From assembly GCF_017676385.1 (NCBI RefSeq), contig NZ_JAFFZN010000015.1, forward strand, positions 122,062-186,061: a DNA stretch of 64,000 nt, read 5' to 3'. Position numbers and translations under genes: made by a program. The notes below the pieces were generated by a model that ran no database searches, had not been told where the DNA came from, and was given only the letters and a program-made list of their open reading frames with translations. Below are positions 33,497 through 40,030 of the stretch, one piece after another. Within the stretch, counting starts at the first letter, position 1, and each line of letters starts with the position of its first letter. This DNA comes from Streptomyces spirodelae. Its GTDB lineage: Bacteria; Actinomycetota; Actinomycetes; Streptomycetales; Streptomycetaceae.

Positions 33497-33522
33497 CCCC
33501 GCGCCCCGTGAGGGGCGCGGGG
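33497..33522. terminator. Strong bidirectional-type terminator hairpin
   Basis: CCCCGCGCCCC pairs perfectly with GGGGCGCGGGG around the loop GTGA, an 11-bp stem. This GC-rich form is a very common Streptomyces terminator. It closes the lipoprotein transcript. Confidence 0.85.
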
Positions 33523-33647
33523 AATCGCCACCTGCGGCCCTGCGGCCCTGCGGCCCCTGCGCCCAGGCCCTCCGCGCCCCGGTGAGCGTCCCTGTGCTGT
33601 GGGCGAACTGCGGTGCGGGGACGGTCGGGCGGTGGTTGGGTGGCTGG

Positions 33648-34637
33648 ATGGAGACCTTGGTACTGGGCGGGACAGCGTGGCTGGGCCGGGAGTTGTCGCG
33701 ACAGGCGGTTGAACGCGGGCACCGTGTCACGTGCCTGGCGCGGGGAGAGAGCGGAGCCGTCGCGGAGGGCGCGCGGCTGGTCTCCGCCGACCGGCGGCGC
33801 GGTGCGGAAGCGTACGCGTCGCTGCTCGACCGCGACTGGGACGCGGTCCTCGACGTGGCCCGGCAGCCGGGCTTCGTACGCGGCGCCCTCGACGCGCTGG
33901 GCGCGCGGGCCGCGCACTGGACCTACGTCTCCTCCGTCAGCGCCTACGCCTCCCACGGTGTGCGCGACGTGGACGAGACCGCGCCCCTCCTCCCCCCGAC
34001 CGACCGCGACGAGGTCGACGATTCGCTGTACGGCGAGGGAAAGGTCGCCTGCGAGCAGGCGGCATCGGCTGCCGTCGGCGACCGCCTGCTGATCGCCCGC
34101 GCCGGGCTCATCGGCGGTCCGGGCGACGGCAGCGGACGCTCCGGCTACTGGGTCGCCCGCGCGGCCCGCGCTCCGCACGCCCCGATGCTCGTCCCCGACA
34201 CCCCGGCCATGCCGACGCAGATCGTCGACGTACGGGACCTCGCCGCCTGGCTGTTGGACGCAGCCGAGAACGGAACCACCGGCACCTGCAACGCCGTCGG
34301 GCCGATCGTCCCCTTCGCCGAGTGGATCGAGCTGTCCCGCACCATCGGCGGACACACGGGCCCGGTGGTCACCGCCGGTTCGCAGTGGCTGCTCAGCAAC
34401 GGCGTGGCCCAGTTCATGGGCCCCGAGTCGCTGCCGATGTGGCTGATGGAGCCGGGCTGGGAGGGCTTCCTCGCCCGTGACGGCTCCGCCGCGAGCGCCG
34501 CGGGGCTCCGCCACCGGGCCCGGGAGGAACTGCTGGCCGACACCCTGCGCTGGGAGCGCGAGCAGGGCCTCGACCGGCCACGACGGGCCGGCCTCAGCGC
34601 CGGGCGCGAGCGCGAACTGCTCGCGGCGCTCGGCTGA
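33648..34637 (+). CDS. NAD-dependent epimerase/dehydratase (SDR) family protein
   Basis: The 329-residue protein begins METLVLGGTAWLGRELSRQA, an extended-SDR Rossmann motif (GGTxxLGR), and has YVSSVSAY and a later GEGKVACE segment where the YxxxK pair would be expected; the catalytic Tyr/Lys spacing is atypical (LYGEGKVACE). The substrate is unknown, perhaps a nucleotide sugar. The start was chosen because the Rossmann strand starts immediately. Tandem 11-bp repeats cover its stop codon. Confidence 0.8.
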   Translation: METLVLGGTAWLGRELSRQAVERGHRVTCLARGESGAVAEGARLVSADRRRGAEAYASLLDRDWDAVLDVARQPGFVRGALDALGARAAHWTYVSSVSAYASHGVRDVDETAPLLPPTDRDEVDDSLYGEGKVACEQAASAAVGDRLLIARAGLIGGPGDGSGRSGYWVARAARAPHAPMLVPDTPAMPTQIVDVRDLAAWLLDAAENGTTGTCNAVGPIVPFAEWIELSRTIGGHTGPVVTAGSQWLLSNGVAQFMGPESLPMWLMEPGWEGFLARDGSAASAAGLRHRAREELLADTLRWEREQGLDRPRRAGLSAGRERELLAALG

Positions 34638-34670
34638 TGACCGGCTGATGACCGGCTGACGACCGGCTGA
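34631..34670 (+). repeat. 11-bp tandem repeats across the stop codon of the epimerase gene
   Basis: CGGCTGATGAC occurs twice (34631-34652), then CGGCTGACGAC, then a partial CGGCTGA. The first copy encodes the final Gly and the TGA stop. Confidence 0.85.
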
Positions 34671-34699
34671 AGGCGGCCGCCGCCGCTTAGCATGAGCGC

Positions 34700-35053
34700 A
34701 TGGCGAAGACGGCGACGATCTACCACAACACCCGCTGCGGTACGTCCAGGAAGGTCCTGGGGCTCCTGGAGGACGCGGACTACGACATCGAGATCGTGGA
34801 GTACCTCAAGACCCCGCCGGACGCGGCCACCCTGCGGCAGCTGATCACCGACGCGGGGATCGGCGTCCGCGACGCCGTCCGTACGAAGGAGGCCGTTTAC
34901 CAGGAGCTGGGTCTCGACCGGCCGGACGTGACCGACGACGAGCTGATCGCGGCGATGACCGAGCACCCTGTGCTGATCCAGCGCCCGTTCGTCGTGACGG
35001 AGAAGGGCACCCGGCTGGCCCGCCCGGTGGAGCTCGCCGAAGAGGTGGTGTGA
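34700..35053 (+). CDS. arsC: ArsC/Spx-family arsenate reductase-like protein
   Basis: The 117-residue thioredoxin-fold protein has YHNTRCGTSRK near residues 8-18 with the single catalytic Cys, the KxxP region EYLKTPPDAATLRQL, and RPFVVTEKG near the end. This is the glutaredoxin-coupled ArsC type. No arsenite pump or ArsR is nearby, so the physiological role may be general redox and not dedicated arsenic resistance. Confidence 0.9.
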   Translation: MAKTATIYHNTRCGTSRKVLGLLEDADYDIEIVEYLKTPPDAATLRQLITDAGIGVRDAVRTKEAVYQELGLDRPDVTDDELIAAMTEHPVLIQRPFVVTEKGTRLARPVELAEEVV

Positions 35054-35116
35054 GCCGGCTGGCCCGGTGCTGTCCGGGTCCGTTCACCCGCCCGCTTCCC
35101 GAGGGGGCCGGACACT

Positions 35117-35135
35117 CCTGACACCTGTCAGGTGT
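35117..35135. promoter_or_regulatory. Overlapping palindromes upstream of the radical SAM operon
   Basis: CCTGACACCTGTCAGG (35117-35132) is an inverted repeat with 7-base arms, and ACACCTGTCAGGTGT (35121-35135) is a second perfect palindrome overlapping it. They lie about 140 bases before the maturase TTG start. An operator function is inferred from geometry only. Confidence 0.45.
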
Positions 35136-35174
35136 GACTGGGCGCGGAGCGTAGCGGACGATGTCAGTCCTGTT

Positions 35175-35270
35175 GTGGACATCCCACAACTTCGGGATGA
35201 TGCGCTGCGCCGCGACCCGATGCTGGGGCGTAGAGCGCACAGCAGGCTCGACATCGAGCGACTGGAGTGA
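35175..35270 (+). CDS. Possible 31-residue peptide ORF just before the maturase gene
   Basis: From GTG at 35175 the frame encodes VDIPQLRDDALRRDPMLGRR and 11 further residues, ending in TGA at 35268-35270, only 3 bases before the maturase TTG. Codon third positions are fairly GC-rich and the end carries the maturase RBS (GGAGTG). It is charged and lacks cysteine. It could be a leader peptide for translational coupling, a small peptide substrate, or chance. No clear RBS precedes the GTG. Confidence 0.3.
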   Translation: MDIPQLRDDALRRDPMLGRRAHSRLDIERLE

Positions 35271-35273
35271 TTC

Positions 35274-36734
35274 TTGGACGGAACTCCGGAGGTCTTCGCC
35301 ATTCCTCTCGAGGATGAGGCGTATCTGGTGTACGCACCGCTGCACGGCGTCGCCTTCGCCGCGACGAAGGGCCTGGTGGCGGCGCTCCCCGGCGTACTGG
35401 CAGGCGAGGGCGGCGGGCCTGACGGCGGCGGGCCCGACGGTGGCCGGCCTGACGGTGGCGGGCCTGACGATGCCGAGGCGGACCGGGGCGGGAGCCAGAT
35501 CGGCAGGGCCGGGGAAGGTACCGACAGCGTGGCCGCGTTCGCGCGCGAGGCCGGACTGTTGCGGACGCCTCCCTCACCCGTCACCCGTCGGAAGGGCAAC
35601 CCGGCGCCGACCGAGGTCACGCTCTTCCTGACGACCGCCTGCAATCTGCGCTGCACCTACTGCTACGCCTCCGCCGGTGACGCGCCCGCCACCTATATGT
35701 CCATGGAAGTCGCCAAACAGGGCATCGACTTCGTCATCGACAACGCCAAGCGCCTGCGGGCGCCCTTCGTGGGCGTGAACTACCACGGCGGCGGCGAGCC
35801 CAGCGTCCACTGGAACCTGATGACCGAGTCGCTGGCCTACGCCCACGACCGGGCCGACGGCCTCGACGTCATCGCGGCGTCAGCGGGCAACGGCGTGTTC
35901 ACCGACCGGCAGATCGACTGGATGATCGCCAACCTCAACGGCGGTATGAGCCTGTCGTTCGACGGACTGCCCGAGGCGCACGACAAGCACCGGCCGACGG
36001 TACGGGGCACGGGGTCGAGCGACCGCGTCATGCACACGATGCGACGTTTCACGGACGCGGACTACCCCTACGCGGTGCGGCTGACCGTCACCGCCGAGCA
36101 GATACCCCTGCTGCCCGACTCCATCGAGTTCATCCTCTCCCGGTTCACACCGCAGCGCGTACAGGTGGAGCCCGCCTACCAGCTCGGGCGGCACGAGGGG
36201 AAGCCCGACGCCGAGACGGAGGACTTCATCGCCGCGTACCGCGAAGCGCAGGCACGCGCCGCGCGGTTCGGCCACGAGCTCGTCTACAGCGCTGCCCGGG
36301 TCGGCACCCTCACCAACCACTTCTGCGGGATCACCCAGGACAACTTCTGCCTCACCCCTTCGGGCAACGTCTCCGCCTGCTTCGAGGCGTTCTCCGAGGA
36401 CAACGAGTTCGCGGACGTCTTCTTCTACGGCTTGTCGGGGCCGAACGGCTACACATTCGACATGGACGCGCTCGGCCGGCTGCGCGAACTGGGCGTCGAG
36501 CACCGCTCCTTCTGCGACGGCTGCTTCGCCAAGTGGAACTGCGCGGGCGACTGCTACCACAAGTCCCTCTCCGCGAACGGGCGCGGCGAGTTCGTGGGCT
36601 CGCAGCGCTGTCACATCACCAGGGAACTGGTGAAGGACCAGCTCCTCACCCGCATCGCCGGATCGGGCGGCCTCCTGTGGCGCGACGGCCACGACGGCGA
36701 GCCCTGCACCGTGCACGGAGGCCGGAATGAATGA
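35274..36734 (+). CDS. Radical SAM/SPASM peptide- or protein-maturase
   Basis: TTG is the only possible start, since an in-frame TGA precedes it by one codon; GGAGTG lies 7 bases upstream. The 486 residues comprise an N-terminal domain (about 1-40), a repetitive GGPDGGGPDGGRPDGGGPDD linker (about 47-66), the radical SAM core with CNLRCTYCY (C123, C127, C130) and the SAM-binding GGGEP (172-176), and a SPASM region with Cys351, 359, 369, 414, 417, 423, 427 and 446 for auxiliary FeS clusters. SPASM enzymes install thioether, C-C or other crosslinks in ribosomal peptides or activate partner proteins. It overlaps the next gene by 8 bases, so the Cys-rich lipoprotein downstream is the obvious candidate partner. 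Confidence 0.88.
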   Translation: MDGTPEVFAIPLEDEAYLVYAPLHGVAFAATKGLVAALPGVLAGEGGGPDGGGPDGGRPDGGGPDDAEADRGGSQIGRAGEGTDSVAAFAREAGLLRTPPSPVTRRKGNPAPTEVTLFLTTACNLRCTYCYASAGDAPATYMSMEVAKQGIDFVIDNAKRLRAPFVGVNYHGGGEPSVHWNLMTESLAYAHDRADGLDVIAASAGNGVFTDRQIDWMIANLNGGMSLSFDGLPEAHDKHRPTVRGTGSSDRVMHTMRRFTDADYPYAVRLTVTAEQIPLLPDSIEFILSRFTPQRVQVEPAYQLGRHEGKPDAETEDFIAAYREAQARAARFGHELVYSAARVGTLTNHFCGITQDNFCLTPSGNVSACFEAFSEDNEFADVFFYGLSGPNGYTFDMDALGRLRELGVEHRSFCDGCFAKWNCAGDCYHKSLSANGRGEFVGSQRCHITRELVKDQLLTRIAGSGGLLWRDGHDGEPCTVHGGRNE

Positions 36735-37776
36735 CGTGATGCTGCCCTGGCCGGAGCCGAGGCGGCCCGGCAAGGGGGGAAAGCAGGGCGGAAAGCGGGA
36801 CGGAAAGCAGGACCGGAAGGCGGAGACCCCACCCGCTCCGCACTACGAGATCCAGCGGGTGAACGCCGACGGCTCCACAGGGCCCGTCGAGGTGCTGCCC
36901 ATCACCAAGCCGCCGTGGGCAGCGGAGTCCGGTCGGCGCGGCTTCCTCGGCGCGGGCCTCGCGTCGTCGGTCGCGGCGGCACTGCTGCTCAGCGGGTGCA
37001 GTGACGACGGCTCGAACTCCCCGTCGTCGCCCTCGCCGAGCGGTTCGGACCCCTACTCCCCCTCTCCCACCGAGTCGGACTCCCCGAGCCCGTGGAGCGA
37101 CCCGCCGACGGACCCGCCGTCCTACGACCCCACTCCGACGGACACCCCGACCTACAGCACCGGCGGCAGCACGACGACCGGCGGCACCACCTACGGGGGC
37201 ACGTCCAGCGGCAGCACGTCGAGCGGGAGCACGTCGAGCGGGAGCACAACGACCGGCGGCACCACCTACGGAGGCACGACAAGCGGAAGCAGCGGGAGCG
37301 GGGGCACCATCTGCACCTGCAACAAGGTCTGCACCTGCATTCCGGTCTGCCAGGCACACGAACTGCTCAACGCCGACCCCGTCGTCCGGCGGATGGCCGA
37401 GACCGTGCTGGTCGCCATGGGCCTGCGCGAACTCCCCTATCTGCGGTGGGCGGCAGACGAGGCGGCCCCTCCTCTCCGTACGCGGATCGAAGAACTCACC
37501 GGGGAACTGCGCGGCGGCCGACGCCTGGACCCCGACGAGCTGGACGACCCCGGCTGCGAGCCCTACCTCACCTCCCATAACCCGGTGATCGCCCTCATGG
37601 CCGCGCAAGTGCTCACCCTGCGGGCGCTGCTGCGCGGGACGAGGCTGACCGGCGTCACGGCTGACCGCGCGGCGCGGGCGCTGACCACCGGCCACGCCCT
37701 CCATCTGCGGCGGGCCCCCGCCTGGAGCACGCCGCACAGCGGAGCAACGGAGGGGCGGCCCGCCTGCGCACGCTGA
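36727..37776 (+). CDS. Tat-type lipoprotein with low-complexity stalk and five-cysteine motif
   Basis: The ATG lies inside the maturase 3' end with GGAGG 6 bases upstream. The 349 residues read: a 69-residue cytosolic lead (basic, then PPAPHYEIQRVNADG...), a twin-arginine signal (R70-R71 in GRRGFLGAG), a hydrophobic stretch and lipobox LLSGC (Cys91), a Ser/Pro stalk, then Thr/Gly/Ser repeats (TTTGGTTYGGT, SSGSTSSGS), then CTCNKVCTCIPVC (196, 198, 202, 204, 208), then a helical domain of about 140 residues. The duplicated C-x-C-x3 spacing next to a SPASM enzyme suggests a modified or metal-binding surface motif; that is inference. No known family was recognised. Confidence 0.8.
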   Translation: MNDVMLPWPEPRRPGKGGKQGGKRDGKQDRKAETPPAPHYEIQRVNADGSTGPVEVLPITKPPWAAESGRRGFLGAGLASSVAAALLLSGCSDDGSNSPSSPSPSGSDPYSPSPTESDSPSPWSDPPTDPPSYDPTPTDTPTYSTGGSTTTGGTTYGGTSSGSTSSGSTSSGSTTTGGTTYGGTTSGSSGSGGTICTCNKVCTCIPVCQAHELLNADPVVRRMAETVLVAMGLRELPYLRWAADEAAPPLRTRIEELTGELRGGRRLDPDELDDPGCEPYLTSHNPVIALMAAQVLTLRALLRGTRLTGVTADRAARALTTGHALHLRRAPAWSTPHSGATEGRPACAR

Positions 37777-37793
37777 GGTCGTGGGGGTCATGG

Positions 37794-38183
37794 GTGGCGG
37801 CGCTGTCGGCGCCCGCCGCGTTCCTGGCGGTCCTCGTGGTGATGCTCGCCAAGAACGCCGAGAAGCTGCTGACGGGCGAGTCCGCCACCGTGCGCGGTGT
37901 GAGCCGGTGCGTGGAGGGCGGCGGTATGGCGCTGCCGGCCTCCCACTGCGACGGACGGTGGGCGTTCTCCGACGGCCGCACCGGCGAGGGCGAGATCACC
38001 GGCTCCGAGGTGTCCGTGGGCGACTCGATCTTCGCGGGTGACGGCTGGGCGTACACGACGACCGGCCCGCTGCACCGCATTGTCTGGGCCCTGGTCGGGA
38101 TACTTGTCGCGCTGGCCGTGGTCCTGCTGTCGATGTACGTGGGCTACCGCAGGAGGCTGCGGCGGACAGCAGCGGAAGGCTGA
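37794..38183 (+). CDS. Small two-TM membrane protein of the radical SAM operon
   Basis: The GTG start has GGGGG about 9 bases upstream and lies 17 bases after the lipoprotein stop; the frame is open further upstream (LRSWGSW) without a start codon. The 129 residues have an N-terminal TM helix (SAPAAFLAVLVVMLA), an external loop of about 70 residues with two cysteines (RCVEGG... ASHCDGRW), and a C-terminal TM helix (WALVGILVALAVVLLSMYV) with a basic tail. It may anchor or pair with the surface lipoprotein. Function unknown. Confidence 0.65.
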   Translation: MAALSAPAAFLAVLVVMLAKNAEKLLTGESATVRGVSRCVEGGGMALPASHCDGRWAFSDGRTGEGEITGSEVSVGDSIFAGDGWAYTTTGPLHRIVWALVGILVALAVVLLSMYVGYRRRLRRTAAEG

Positions 38184-38230
38184 GCTCTTCCGGTCGTACG
38201 CATGGACGCGGGACGAAGGGTGGGCAGGAC

Positions 38231-39217
38231 ATGGGAGCCGGTACGGAAACGGGTGCGGGGACGAGCACGGGTGCGGGGACGAGTAGGGAGTCGGGTACGA
38301 GTACGGAGTCGGATCCGGACACGAGTACGGAGGCGGGCTCTGACGAATACGCGCGGGTGGCCGCGTTCCGCGCACGCATAGGTGTCTCCGCCCTCGTCGA
38401 CGTCCACACGCACTTCATGCCCGACCGGCTGCTGGCCAAGGTGTGGGCGTACTTCGACGCGGCCGGGCCGCTGGTCGGGCGGGAGTGGCCGATCGCCTAC
38501 CGCGCCGACGAGCAACGCCGCCTGGAAGTGCTGCGGAGCTTCGGGGTACGCGCGTTCACCGCGATGCTCTACCCGCACAAGGCGGGCATGGCCCGCTCCC
38601 TCAACGACTGGGCGGCCGACTTCGCCGCCCGTACGCCCGACTGCCTGCACACCGCCACGTTCTACGCCGAGCCGAGCGCCGCCGACGACGTACGCCGCGC
38701 ACTCGACCAGGGCGCCCGCGTCTTCAAATGCCACGTCCAGGTCGGCGGCTTCGACCCGCGCGACCCGCAGCTGGACGAGGTATGGGGCCAGCTCGCCGAG
38801 GCGCGCGTACCGGTCGTCACCCACTGCGGCTCCGGCCCGGTTCCCGGCGCGTACACCGGGCCCGGCCCCATCGGTGCCGTACTCGACCGGCACCCCGGGC
38901 TGCGGCTGGTCGTCGCCCACCTGGGCCTGCCGGAGTACACCGACTTCCTCGCGCTGGCCGAACGCCATACGGAGGTCATGCTGGACACGACGATGGCCTT
39001 CACCCACTTCGTGGAGGAGATCGCACCCTTCCCCCGCGAAGCCCTGCCCCGGCTGGCCGACCTCGGCGACCGCGTACTGCTGGGCACCGACTTCCCCAAC
39101 ATCCCGTACAGCTACGCCGATGCGCTGGAGTCGATGGAGGCGCGGACGGGCCTGGGACCGGAGTGGCTGCGTGCCGTCTGCCACGACAACGCGGCCCGGC
39201 TCTTCGGCCTGGGATGA
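38231..39217 (+). CDS. Amidohydrolase_2 (TIM-barrel metal-dependent hydrolase)
   Basis: The 328-residue product has a repetitive N-terminal tail of about 37 residues (GAGTSTGAGTSRESG-type), then VDVHTHFMP (the HxH metal pair), later VVTHCGSGPV, AHLGLPEY and LLGTDFPNIPY with the barrel Asp. This is the ACMSD/amidohydrolase_2 layout, which includes decarboxylases and hydrolases. As the last gene of the maturase operon it might act on a product or cofactor, but the substrate is unknown. RBS AGGA precedes the ATG. The N-terminal repeats may be recent expansions. Confidence 0.82.
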   Translation: MGAGTETGAGTSTGAGTSRESGTSTESDPDTSTEAGSDEYARVAAFRARIGVSALVDVHTHFMPDRLLAKVWAYFDAAGPLVGREWPIAYRADEQRRLEVLRSFGVRAFTAMLYPHKAGMARSLNDWAADFAARTPDCLHTATFYAEPSAADDVRRALDQGARVFKCHVQVGGFDPRDPQLDEVWGQLAEARVPVVTHCGSGPVPGAYTGPGPIGAVLDRHPGLRLVVAHLGLPEYTDFLALAERHTEVMLDTTMAFTHFVEEIAPFPREALPRLADLGDRVLLGTDFPNIPYSYADALESMEARTGLGPEWLRAVCHDNAARLFGLG

Positions 39218-39269
39218 GCCGGTGCGGGGACCCGGATCGGTGTGAGCCGGATCCGGGGGCCCGCCTTCG

Positions 39270-39776
39270 TCAGGAAGCCAGGGAGTTCAGCCAGGGTGAG
39301 AGGCCGTAGGCCACGGGGACGACCTCCTTGTACGACAGGTCGTCGTCCAACGTCACCACCAGTCGGCAGAACGGCGGATACCAGGTGCGCCGCAGATGGG
39401 CGCGCTTGTCGAAGACGGCCTCCAGGAAGGCCGGTGTCGCCTCGCGCGGCAGATCGTGGAAGATCACCCCGTCGAGCGTGATGTGCGCGTCGCCCTCCTC
39501 GAAGAGCTGAACCGTGATCCGGGGCGTGAACGGCGCCCCGTCGGGCCCCTGGGTCGCGGGGATCTCCAGCAGCGCCTCGTGCGGAAGCGAGCCGTCCTCG
39601 TCCGTGACGGCGAAGGCCCCTGCCGCCGTCCGCCGCGACGACTCGTCCGCGCCGATGGCGTGCTCAACCGACACCGGCAGTCCCCGCCGCTCCGCCAGCG
39701 CGGTCAGTACGGAGACGGCCGACTCGGTGCTGTGGATCTGCGGCGGCAGCCGATGCGGATGACGGAACCGGTCCAT
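39270..39776 (-). CDS. Hypothetical protein, 168 residues
   Basis: The start MDRFRHPHRLPPQIHSTESA is preceded by a GGTGG-type RBS; another Met lies 4 codons upstream. The sequence is a predicted alpha/beta domain (SVLTALAERRGLPVSVEHAI, then FTPRITVQLFEEGDAHITLD) with an acidic LVVTLDDDLSYKEV near the end. It is convergent with the amidohydrolase gene. I recognise no family. Confidence 0.65.
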   Translation of the reverse strand: MDRFRHPHRLPPQIHSTESAVSVLTALAERRGLPVSVEHAIGADESSRRTAAGAFAVTDEDGSLPHEALLEIPATQGPDGAPFTPRITVQLFEEGDAHITLDGVIFHDLPREATPAFLEAVFDKRAHLRRTWYPPFCRLVVTLDDDLSYKEVVPVAYGLSPWLNSLAS

Positions 39777-40030
39777 ACCACCGAGCATGCCCGCTCCACG
39801 GCACTCCCGCGAAGCGAGCCTCCTGCTCCATGCGGTGCGGGACAGGCAGGGCGCGCCGACGCGCACCGAGTGTGGGTGGTTGTTCACCGGTAGTGATCCC
39901 TGTGCAGTGCTCTCGGGGGTGGCCCCGGGCCCTCTCAGGGTGATCACTGATGGGCAACGGCGGGCGGCACACGGAGAGTTGCCCTTGTCCGGGGGATGCC
40001 TCCCGAAAGCCGTCTCTCGAAAGGCTTTGC

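Noticed and set aside
36989..37357. Antisense frame rich in CRC and WCRR motifs opposite the lipoprotein stalk
   Set aside because: A by-product of the Thr/Gly/Ser repeats in the sense strand; no RBS.
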